From contig JAKLQB010000732.1 of NCBI GenBank assembly GCA_022013615.1, forward strand, positions 1 through 5,800: a stretch of DNA of 5,800 bases, written 5' to 3'. This DNA comes from Desulfobacterales bacterium (GTDB lineage Bacteria; Desulfobacterota; DSM-4660; Desulfatiglandales; Desulfatiglandaceae). Positions within the stretch are counted from its first letter, which is position 1. Each line of letters starts with the position of its first letter. Below are positions 1 through 5,573 of the stretch, one piece after another. The position numbers were made by a program, and so were the translations under genes. The notes beneath the pieces were generated by a model. The model was given only the letters and a program-made list of their open reading frames with translations. It was not told where the DNA came from and did no database searches.

Positions 1-338
1 AGTCCGGTTATGAGCTAAATGAAGACATAATGAACATTGAATTAGAAAAACACATTAATAATAGCGGTAAAAATGAAAATGAATTTCAACAGTCGATAAG
101 AGACGATGGATACGATTATGACTATTTCAAAAAGAGGTTCGAGACCAGGCTTTTGATCAATAGATATCTTGATGAAAAGGTGCTGGCCGGGGCGTCCAAC
201 CAGGATGAAAAGCAGCGGATGTTTGCATCCTGGTTCAAGAACTCCCAGCTCCTTGCCGAAGTGGTCTATTATGACAAGGATCTCGAAAATGCTGCCCGAA
301 ACAGTAGCGCTTCAGGCAGTTGCTGTGCAGCAAAATAA
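1..338 (+). CDS. SurA N-terminal-domain-like exported protein, C-terminal part (5' end outside window)
   Basis: The reading frame is open from the left edge (first full codon at position 3), and the ATG at 30 has no Shine-Dalgarno sequence, so this is the 3' part of a longer gene. The visible ~111 residues are mostly helical and acidic. The pattern (a helix, then GYDYDYFKKRFETRLLINRYL) resembles the end of the SurA_N domain, where a conserved Y..R...LLI helix follows the 'ee.F...l...G' segment. No parvulin (rotamase) domain follows, so it would be a SurA_N-only chaperone-like protein, probably exported; the signal peptide would lie upstream. The last residues, GSCCAAK, place two adjacent cysteines at the extreme C-terminus, a possible metal or thiol site. 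The gene ends 41 nt before the DUF2318 gene with no terminator between them, so it is probably co-transcribed. The family call rests on motif memory only; an unrelated helical periplasmic protein is possible. Confidence 0.55.
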   Translation, partial: SGYELNEDIMNIELEKHINNSGKNENEFQQSIRDDGYDYDYFKKRFETRLLINRYLDEKVLAGASNQDEKQRMFASWFKNSQLLAEVVYYDKDLENAARNSSASGSCCAAK

Positions 339-366
339 ACAAAACCGTACATAATTATTGAAATGT

Positions 367-373
367 AAAGGAG
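367..373 (+). promoter_or_regulatory. Ribosome binding site of the DUF2318 gene
   Basis: AAAGGAG lies six bases before the ATG at 380. It is a near-consensus Shine-Dalgarno sequence that fixes this start. The short gap after the previous gene shows no terminator-like hairpin, which is consistent with read-through. Confidence 0.7.
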
Positions 374-379
374 TCAAAT

Positions 380-946
380 ATGTCGAAAAATCGAAAGAAC
401 AGCGTTGCGAAAAAGAGCGCTGAAAAAAAAGCCATCATACTTGAAACGAAAAGGAAAAACCACCTTCCGGTGCTGTTGGTTTCCGGTCTCGCCGTCTTGG
501 TAATCGCGGCGGCTGCCTTTTTTATGACCCGTACTAATGGAGGGGAAACCATTGCTGCCGATTCATTTAAAGCCGACGCCTCAGCAACTTCAATTACCTA
601 TCCTGTTGAACTCTTTGCAGATGGGAAGGCCAGACACTTTCGCCATAAAGCAGATGATGCCATTACCATCCAGTACTTTATCCTCAAGAGCTCTGATGGT
701 GTCATACGCGCCGCTTTTGATGCATGTGATGTCTGCTGGCGGGCTGGAAAAGGATATCAACAGTCAGGTGACGTCATGGTTTGCCGGAACTGCGGCCGTA
801 AGTTCGCATCAGTGAAGGTGAATGAAGTCAAGGGGGGATGCAACCCTTCGCCACTTAACAGAAAAGTTGAGGATGGAAAGGTGGTGTTGCAGATTAATGA
901 CATCCTTTCGGGAAAACAGTATTTCGATTTCTCAAAGCGGGGGTAA
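380..946 (+). CDS. DUF2318 family membrane-anchored Cys-rich protein
   Basis: This 188-residue protein has a lysine-rich cytoplasmic N-terminus (residues 1-28), one transmembrane segment (about 29-50) and an extracytoplasmic domain. That domain carries CDVC (C116, C119), CRNC (C135, C138) and KGGCNPSPL (C154), the arrangement I associate with DUF2318. The two CxxC pairs look like a metal-binding knuckle, and H86/H89 are possible extra ligands. DUF2318 proteins are typically encoded beside FTR1-type iron permeases, P19-like proteins, FtsX permeases, ABC ATPases and thioredoxins; Cj1660 of Campylobacter is the known relative. Their biochemical role is poorly defined, with a metal or redox handling role inferred. 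The start is set by AAAGGAG at 367-373. The stop is 2 nt before the permease start, so translation is probably coupled. The family call is strong; the function is inference. Confidence 0.85.
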   Translation: MSKNRKNSVAKKSAEKKAIILETKRKNHLPVLLVSGLAVLVIAAAAFFMTRTNGGETIAADSFKADASATSITYPVELFADGKARHFRHKADDAITIQYFILKSSDGVIRAAFDACDVCWRAGKGYQQSGDVMVCRNCGRKFASVKVNEVKGGCNPSPLNRKVEDGKVVLQINDILSGKQYFDFSKRG

Positions 947-948
947 AA

Positions 949-2106
949 ATGAATCTAAGAGACATTGCGTTTAAGAATCTCCTACGTCGGAAGGCAAAGG
1001 CCTTATTCGTTCTTGCAGGCCTTGCCATAGGGGTGTCAACGGTGGTCGCACTGATAAGCTTTACAGATGCAATGACCGAGAACATCAATCATAAACTTGA
1101 GAAATACGGGGCCAATATCCTGATTGTCCCAAAAACCGAAAACCTTTCGCTCACCTATGGCGGGCTCTCTTTGGGCGGCGTATCGTTCGAGATGCAGCAA
1201 ATCCGCGAACAGGACCTGACCAAAATACGATCAATAAAGAACGCCGCAAATGTGGCAGGCCTGGGACCTTTGGTTTTTGGTGTGGTAAATGTGGAAGGGC
1301 ACAGGGTCCTGTTAGCCGGTGTTGACTTCGAGGCCAACTGGGTTTTGAAGCCATGGTGGAAGATTGATGGGGCTATTCCAGGGGAGAACGGCGTTGTTTT
1401 GGGGTCTGAAACCGCCGCTGTTCTAGGTTTGAATCAGGGCAGCCCTGTGACGATCAAAGGGAGACAGCTCATCGTTTCCGGAGTTCTGAAACCAACAGGA
1501 TCCCAGGATGACCAGTTGATTTTCATGCCCCTTAAAACAGCACAGGCCATTCTGAACAAAGAGGGTCTTGTATCTATGGCAGAAGTGGCTGCCCTGTGCA
1601 AGGATTGCCCAATTGAAGACATGGTAAGGCAGATCTCCGAGGTGGTTCCCGAGGCCAAAGTTATGGCCATCCAGCAGGTGGTAAAGGGCCGCATGGAGAC
1701 CCTGGCCCAGTTCAAGAAATTCTCTTATGGAGTTTCTATCGTGGTCGTGCTGGTAGGCAGCCTCGTAGTCCTGGTAACCATGATGGGGAGCGTAAGGGAA
1801 AGGACGCAGGAGATCGGTATCTTCAGGGCTATCGGGTTTCGGAAAAGCCATGTCTTCAAAATCGTGCTCCTCGAGGCCGGGTTTATTTCTGCAGCGGCGG
1901 GCATTCTTGGCTATTGGGCCGGGTTTGCCGTCACAAAGGGCGCCATACATCTCTTTTCAGAAAGCGGGGGCATCTCCATTCAACCAAGTTTTGAACTGAT
2001 AGGCGGGTCCTTTGTCTTGGCCGTTTTGGTGGGTCTTATTGCAAGCGTCTACCCTGCCTATTTGGCTTCACGCATGGATCCCAATCAGGCATTGAACGCA
2101 ATTTAG
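949..2106 (+). CDS. MacB/FtsX-family ABC transporter permease with periplasmic CxxC
   Basis: This is a 385-residue type VII (MacB/LolC/FtsX) ABC permease. The N-terminus (RDIAFKNLLRRKAKA) precedes TM1 at about 17-37. A large periplasmic domain (about 40-258) follows, then TM2 (about 260-280), TM3 (about 303-328) and TM4 (about 350-373). The cytoplasmic loop RERTQEIGIFRAIGFRKSHV (283-302) is the typical coupling-helix region, and the C-terminus SRMDPNQALNAI is the classic FtsX ending. Proteins of this class do not form a classical import channel; they transmit ATPase motion to periplasmic partners (mechanotransmission). The periplasmic domain contains C217-K-D-C220 followed by PIEDM, an unusual pair for ordinary LolC/MacB proteins and a possible metal or disulfide site. 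It begins 2 nt after the DUF2318 stop with only a weak G-rich SD (939-943), so translational coupling is likely. Its partner is the ATPase encoded just downstream. Cj1661/Cj1662-type relatives occur as two permeases; only one is present here. Confidence 0.92.
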   Translation: MNLRDIAFKNLLRRKAKALFVLAGLAIGVSTVVALISFTDAMTENINHKLEKYGANILIVPKTENLSLTYGGLSLGGVSFEMQQIREQDLTKIRSIKNAANVAGLGPLVFGVVNVEGHRVLLAGVDFEANWVLKPWWKIDGAIPGENGVVLGSETAAVLGLNQGSPVTIKGRQLIVSGVLKPTGSQDDQLIFMPLKTAQAILNKEGLVSMAEVAALCKDCPIEDMVRQISEVVPEAKVMAIQQVVKGRMETLAQFKKFSYGVSIVVVLVGSLVVLVTMMGSVRERTQEIGIFRAIGFRKSHVFKIVLLEAGFISAAAGILGYWAGFAVTKGAIHLFSESGGISIQPSFELIGGSFVLAVLVGLIASVYPAYLASRMDPNQALNAI

Positions 2107-2110
2107 GAGG
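2105..2110 (+). promoter_or_regulatory. Ribosome binding site of the ATPase gene, overlapping the permease stop
   Basis: A consensus AGGAGG overlaps the TAG stop of the permease (2104-2106) and sits six bases before a GTG at 2117. It decides the non-ATG start of the ATPase gene and ties its translation to the permease. Confidence 0.75.
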
Positions 2111-2116
2111 TGAAAC

Positions 2117-2863
2117 GTGAGTTACATAAGAGCAGAAAACCTTTCAAAACAATATGGTAGCGGGGACGCGGCCGTGATGGCCATTCACGATATTGACTTT
2201 ACGGTGGAATCCGGTGAATTCGTCAGTATAATGGGGGAGTCGGGGGCAGGGAAATCAACCCTCCTTTCGATAGTGGGGGCCATGAATCCCCCAAGTTCGG
2301 GTAAATTCGTCGTAGATGAGATTGACGTCTACCGCCTGGGGTCTGAAAAGAGAACGGATTTTCGAAGGGAGTTTATCGGGTTTGTGTTTCAGAGCTTTCA
2401 TTTAGTGCCCTACCTGACGGTTGTGGAAAACGTCATGCTTCCGCTGACTACCGTAAAGGCAACCAAGAAAAAGAAACGTGCCCTTGCTGAGGAAGCACTG
2501 GATCAGGTAGGTCTGACAGGCAAAGAGCAGCGTCTTCCAAGCCAGATTTCAGGGGGAGAAAAAAACCGGGTTGCCATTGCCCGGGCAATCGTGAATGATC
2601 CTCCCGTGTTATTGGCCGATGAGCCAACCGGAAACCTTGATTCCAAAACAACACACGAAATCATGGACCTTCTCCAAAGACTCAACCAGGAGGGCACAAC
2701 GATACTTATGGTAACCCACAGCCAGGATTGTGCCGCTTATGCAGAAAGGATTTTGCGGGTATCAGACGGTCGTCTAATTGAAGGAGAAGGGCTTGTGGAG
2801 GCCTTATGTCTCGACAGAAAAATTCTACTCACAGGGGCTGGCGGTCTAATGCTCCGCGCCTGA
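2117..2863 (+). CDS. LolD/MacB-type ABC transporter ATP-binding protein
   Basis: This 248-residue cytoplasmic ATPase powers the upstream FtsX-type permease. Visible motifs are: Walker A GESGAGKST (40-48); Q-loop Q92 in FVFQSFHLVPYLTVVENV, typical of the LolD/MacB class; an ABC signature written ISGGEKNRVAIARA (144-157) in place of the usual LSGGQ; Walker B VLLADEP with catalytic E169; D-loop GNLD (172-175); and H-loop H201. The GTG start at 2117 is chosen because of the AGGAGG at 2105-2110. The protein continues about 25 residues past the usual LolD end (after VSDGRLIEGEG), and this tail is encoded within the first 58 nt of the next gene. The tail contains nothing recognisable and may be a by-product of the overlap. 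The ATPase assignment is certain; the transported or remodelled substrate is unknown. Iron- or redox-linked function is inferred from DUF2318 next door. Confidence 0.93.
   Translation: MSYIRAENLSKQYGSGDAAVMAIHDIDFTVESGEFVSIMGESGAGKSTLLSIVGAMNPPSSGKFVVDEIDVYRLGSEKRTDFRREFIGFVFQSFHLVPYLTVVENVMLPLTTVKATKKKKRALAEEALDQVGLTGKEQRLPSQISGGEKNRVAIARAIVNDPPVLLADEPTGNLDSKTTHEIMDLLQRLNQEGTTILMVTHSQDCAAYAERILRVSDGRLIEGEGLVEALCLDRKILLTGAGGLMLRA
2796..2801 (+). promoter_or_regulatory. Ribosome binding site of the MauE-thioredoxin gene inside the ATPase gene
   Basis: TGGAGG lies four bases before the ATG at 2806, within the ATPase coding region. It supports the 58-nt overlapping start. Later in-frame starts (GTG at 2875, ATG at 2905) would cut into the first membrane helix. 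Confidence 0.5.
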
Positions 2864-3789
2864 TTGCCGGAGCCGTGGGTGTCGTTTTGCTCTCTGCAGC
2901 TTTTATGAAGATGATGGATATGGATCTGTTCATCCGGCAGATGAGGGATTACGGCATCATATCCAATTATCTCCTTTTGAGCATAAGCGCCCGGGGTTTG
3001 ATTGCCCTCGAGTGTACCCTGGGAGTCGGGTTGCTGGTCTTTTACAGGCCTAAACTGACGCTCCTACTAACATCGGCGTTGTTGTTGATCTTTGTAGGGG
3101 CAACCGGTTGGGCCTGGTTGACAGACGCTACAATAGACTGCGGGTGTTTCGGGGCGTGGGTTAAACGTACACCGAAAGAAGCGGTGCTTGAAGGCCTTAT
3201 CGTGTTGGCGCTAACAGTCATTGCCTGGGCCATACACCGTCCTTCGCAAAAACCCGAGGCTCGCCCAAAGGCCTGGGTCTTAGCGGTTGCCTGCCTCGCT
3301 GGGTTGCTTCTACCTTTGGCATTTGGTTCTCCCGTAACACGAGTCGACCCGAACCAAACCAAGACAGGCGACATTATTTTAGGCGACTTTCAGATTGAAG
3401 GACTGGATCGTGTTGACTTGGCCCATGGCGATTATCTTTTAGTCTTAATGGACACAGAATGTTCACATTGCCGGGATGCAGTCGCCGCACTAAACTGGCT
3501 GGCAGAGGACCCTGATCTGCCCGAGGTTATTGCGCTGTCCTCCAACGGGGAGGACCAGCTCAAGACGTTTAGGAAAGAGCTTCAGGCCATCTTTCCCATT
3601 GGACTCATCACGGAGGAAGATTTCTGGCGTCTGCTGGGAGATGGCGATCTACCCAGAACCTTCCTTGTGCACGACCGGGTGGTGCAAGAGGTGTGGAATA
3701 CTGAAATCCCCGATGAAGATACGATTAAATCTATAACAGCCGTTCACGGGTTCAGAGGTTCAAAGGTTCACGGTTCAGCGAAAATTTGA
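2806..3789 (+). CDS. MauE/DoxX-like membrane domain fused to a periplasmic thioredoxin-like domain
   Basis: This 327-residue protein has two parts. Residues 1-175 form a MauE-type (methylamine utilisation MauE, DoxX-like) membrane region with helices at about 17-37, 57-80, 84-105, 127-144 and 156-174. Its hallmark DCGCFG is at 111-116 (C112, C114). By the positive-inside rule (basic N-terminus; HRPSQKPEARPK at 144-155 cytoplasmic) the CGC loop and the C-terminal domain both face the periplasm. Residues about 185-310 form a thioredoxin/TlpA-like fold with active site C219-S-H-C222 and the cis-proline P283 in LPRTFLV. Such a fusion could pass electrons or disulfides between the membrane CGC pair and the thioredoxin, analogous to VKOR-thioredoxin fusions or the MauE/MauD pair; that mechanism is inferred. 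It is the last gene of the operon. Likely client sites are the cysteine pairs of the DUF2318 protein and the permease. The C-terminal tail (about 314-325) is encoded by a GTTCA octamer repeat and is probably not ancestral. Confidence 0.85.
   Translation: MSRQKNSTHRGWRSNAPRLIAGAVGVVLLSAAFMKMMDMDLFIRQMRDYGIISNYLLLSISARGLIALECTLGVGLLVFYRPKLTLLLTSALLLIFVGATGWAWLTDATIDCGCFGAWVKRTPKEAVLEGLIVLALTVIAWAIHRPSQKPEARPKAWVLAVACLAGLLLPLAFGSPVTRVDPNQTKTGDIILGDFQIEGLDRVDLAHGDYLLVLMDTECSHCRDAVAALNWLAEDPDLPEVIALSSNGEDQLKTFRKELQAIFPIGLITEEDFWRLLGDGDLPRTFLVHDRVVQEVWNTEIPDEDTIKSITAVHGFRGSKVHGSAKI
3742..3780 (+). repeat. Degenerate GTTCA octamer repeat, five units
   Basis: GTTCA recurs at 3742, 3750, 3758, 3766 and 3773, spaced 8, 8, 8 and 7 nt, with variable NRG-type spacers. 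The array covers the last codons of the MauE-thioredoxin gene, giving the tail VHGFRGSKVHGS, and stops 10 nt before the end of the gene. The single 7-nt spacing shifts the phase of the repeat relative to the coding frame. It looks like a short tandem-repeat (slippage) tract invading the 3' end of the gene. Confidence 0.7.
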
Positions 3790-3812
3790 ATCCTGAGCGG
3801 GAAGTTAACGCC

Positions 3813-4214
3813 TTATGTGTCTAATTTATGAAGTTCCACGGGATTGCTCAGGGTCCCGATCCCTTCTACGGTCATGTCAACGGTGTCTCCGGGCATGAGA
3901 AAGACGGGAGGTTTGCGGGTGTATCCCACGCCACTGGGTGTTCCTGTAAGGATCACCGTGCCCGGGAGAAGCGTTGTACCTGTTGAAAGAAAGGAGATCA
4001 GTTCGGCAACCGGGAAAATCATATCGGAAGTGTTGGCATCCTGCATGACCTGGCCGTTGAGCACACAGGTCAAGCGGAGATTCTGGGGGTCGACAAGTTC
4101 ATCCGCAGTCACCAGTTCGGGTCCCAGGGGACAGAAGGTGTCAAAACTCTCCCCGCGCACGCATTCAGGATTGCAAGGCATAGTCAAAGGCAGCGAAACA
4201 TAGTATATTGGCAT
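3813..4214 (-). pseudogene. FAH-family hydrolase, C-terminal half only (5'-truncated remnant)
   Basis: The 133 codons end in a clear fumarylacetoacetate hydrolase (FAH) family C-terminus: [13 protein letters not shown] (residues 20-32), then [12 protein letters not shown], the VLNGQ..Q..NT..MIF segment, the GTPSGVG motif, and [20 protein letters not shown] near the end. Family members are usually 200-300 residues, and the missing N-terminal half supplies the acidic metal-ligand residues. Recognisable homology begins near residue 19 (about position 4160); the preceding residues [18 protein letters not shown] do not look like the family, where a NDVSARD-type block is expected. The usual RGKSFD lysine is Glu (E22). 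These points argue for a decayed remnant, although the ~115 homologous codons are still open. It is convergent with the thioredoxin gene (23-nt gap, no good terminator). Full-length relatives hydrolyse acylpyruvates such as fumarylpyruvate; no activity is expected here. Confidence 0.75.
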
Positions 4215-4476
4215 GAAAAATCGAGAGATTAAGACTAAGAGAGCCTATACTATTCGACCATATCGATGTAAGATAGTGGACGTGCATTGGATGAAAAGTT
4301 TTGGCTCATGTTATTTGAAAGGGAGCCATCCTTCTTCAACTGGTAGCACAGCTGTAGACGTCGCGGATATGAGCCCAACGGCGACCGTCGGTGTCAGCTT
4401 AATAGAAGAGCAGGGGGCCTTTTAGCACTAAGTAAGCCGATTCGAGACCAATACAAAACTGACAGGGAGTCTGACC
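4215..4476. other. Gap without a recognisable gene (probable decayed junction)
   Basis: No family is recognisable on either strand. The plus strand has a 70-codon open frame (4213-4425) with no Shine-Dalgarno sequence and low-complexity composition (Ser/Thr/Gly/Val). On the minus strand, a ~35-codon frame between in-frame stops ends with VEEGWLPFK, reminiscent of a gene tail but too short to assign. A hairpin CCAACGG/CCGTCGG (4375-4391, one mismatch, three-base loop) has no T-run and is not a convincing terminator. TATACT at 4249-4254 could be a -10 box but has no clear -35. The left part is AT-rich and the right part more GC-rich, as expected of a patchwork. Confidence 0.4.
4464..4469 (+). 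promoter_or_regulatory. Ribosome binding site of the TIGR03084-type gene
   Basis: AGGGAG lies seven bases before the ATG at 4477. It favours this start over a second in-frame ATG nine codons later (4504), which has no purine-rich block at the right distance. Confidence 0.6.
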
Positions 4477-5271
4477 ATGGAACAAATATGTAATGACCTG
4501 ACAATGGAACAACAGGAGCTGGATGCTGTCGTGGCAAATCTGGATGAGGCCGGATGGGAGACGATGACCCCCTCTAAGGGTTGGGATATCAAGGAACAAA
4601 TTCGTCATTTAGCGTATTTTGAGAATAGAGCTAAACTGGCTGCCTCGAATCCGGAGGCCTTTAAACAGTGGTTTGAAGAAATGCTGCAAGATCCAAATAC
4701 AATGACGAGGCATATGGAGACTACGGGAAAAGATTTGACTGCTGGAGGAACCCTGAAATGGTGGCGAGAAGAACGCAGAGCGTTGCTTGAAGTCTTAGCT
4801 GAAATGGATCGCAAGAAGCGGCTGCCCTGGTATGGTCCTGCTTTGAGTGCCATGTCTTTTGCCACCGCGCGCCTTATGGAGACCTGGGCGCATGGACAGG
4901 ATATTGTGGATGCATTGGGTATTAGACGTAAACCGACCGAGCGCTTGCGTCATATTGCCCATCTGGGGGTGAGTACATTAGGATGGAGTTATACCAACCG
5001 TAAAATGGAGGTGCCTGATACACCGGTTCGTGTGGAGCTCACCGGGCCTTCAGGCGACATGTGGAGCTGGGGGCCTGAAGAAGCGAAAGATATGGTAAAG
5101 GGCCTGGCTGAAGATTTCTGTTTGGTGGTGGTTCAACGGCGGCATGTGGCCGACACAGATTTGATTATCAACGGAGAAACTGCGCAGCAATGGATGTCGA
5201 TAGCCCAGGCCTATGCCGGACCACCGACCGAAGGTCGAAAGCCGGGGATGTTTCTGAAGAGTAAACAATAG
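4477..5271 (+). CDS. TIGR03084 family metal-binding protein (DinB / mycothiol-dependent maleylpyruvate isomerase fold)
   Basis: This 264-residue soluble, presumably cytoplasmic protein has no signal peptide. The N-terminal half is the four-helix DinB/MDMPI-like domain. GWDIKEQIRHLAYFE (35-49) supplies H44, and the signature MATARLMETWAHGQD-like block (here SFATARLMETWAHGQD, 127-142) supplies E135 and H139. The spacing matches the three-residue metal site of mycothiol-dependent maleylpyruvate isomerase. The C-terminal half, with RLRHIAHLGV (156-165), VRVELTGPSG.MWSWGPE, DFCLVVVQRRH..DT and AQAYAGPP, matches what I recall of TIGR03084, a family first noted in Actinobacteria. The reaction is unknown; a metal-dependent thiol- or CoA-linked step is a guess. 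It is a stand-alone gene with a good SD, following decayed DNA and separate from the operon. Length and motifs look complete. The family call is strong; no substrate can be assigned. Confidence 0.85.
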   Translation: MEQICNDLTMEQQELDAVVANLDEAGWETMTPSKGWDIKEQIRHLAYFENRAKLAASNPEAFKQWFEEMLQDPNTMTRHMETTGKDLTAGGTLKWWREERRALLEVLAEMDRKKRLPWYGPALSAMSFATARLMETWAHGQDIVDALGIRRKPTERLRHIAHLGVSTLGWSYTNRKMEVPDTPVRVELTGPSGDMWSWGPEEAKDMVKGLAEDFCLVVVQRRHVADTDLIINGETAQQWMSIAQAYAGPPTEGRKPGMFLKSKQ

Positions 5272-5275
5272 CTGG

Positions 5276-5300
5276 TGCCCATCCATAAACGGGCAATTTT
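5276..5300 (+). terminator. Weak candidate terminator after the TIGR03084 gene
   Basis: TGCCC (5276-5280) pairs with GGGCA (5291-5295) across a ten-base loop and is followed by ATTTT. The five-pair stem and short T-run are weak, so this is a possible site only. Confidence 0.25.
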
Positions 5301-5464
5301 AGATACAACATATATGTAAATTCAATCTCTAAAAATAACTTGTGATATCCAAATTTTTAAGGGCTGGCGTTCAAGAATAATTATCCTATTCGAAAGTTAC
5401 ACCGTCCAACTTAAGTTTCTATTAGGCAAGGTATCCTGAAAAGCCCTCCGACTAAAAGATGCTG

Positions 5465-5518
5465 CTATTTGTTGAATCTGGAATACCCCCAAAAAAAGTC
5501 CAAGAAAATTCCTCCTTT
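5465..5518 (-). other. SD-led micro-ORF, possible leader peptide or gene remnant
   Basis: On the minus strand a strong AAAGGAGG (5518-5511) is followed seven bases later by TTG (5503-5501) and twelve codons reading LDFFWGYSRFNK before TAG (5467-5465). The start codon is rare and the peptide matches nothing known to me. It may be chance, or the surviving 5' end of a broken gene. Confidence 0.2.
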
Positions 5519-5573
5519 CAAATAAGCTAAAACGTATAAGAACTGCAGCTACCTGGTTTCATGAAAGCATTTG

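Noticed and set aside
30..338. Complete 102-codon gene starting at the ATG at position 30
   Set aside because: The frame is open upstream to the window edge and no Shine-Dalgarno precedes this ATG, so it is read as an internal Met of a longer protein.
315..340. Selenocysteine or read-through at the CC-containing C-terminus of the first gene
   Set aside because: The stop is TAA and the neighbouring Cys codons are ordinary TGC/TGT. There is no in-frame TGA and no SECIS-like hairpin after it.
1423..1950. Long minus-strand open frame (175 codons) inside the permease gene
   Set aside because: It lies opposite a clearly recognisable FtsX-family gene and its product has no family-like motifs, with an odd His/Pro-rich composition. 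It is a shadow frame.
3042..3374. Minus-strand 110-codon frame inside the MauE-thioredoxin gene
   Set aside because: It overlaps a confidently assigned membrane and thioredoxin gene and has no recognisable domain.
3742..3780. CRISPR array
   Set aside because: The units are 8 nt with no spacers of 25-40 nt and no cas genes; it is a short tandem repeat.
3844..4203. Plus-strand 119-codon frame opposite the FAH remnant
   Set aside because: The minus strand matches a known family over the same DNA. The plus frame has no SD and low-complexity Ser/Thr/Val content.
4340..4400. tRNA-like stretch (CTGGTAG D-arm-like sequence)
   Set aside because: No matching acceptor stem, anticodon arm or T-loop GTTCRANYC sequence can be laid out around it.
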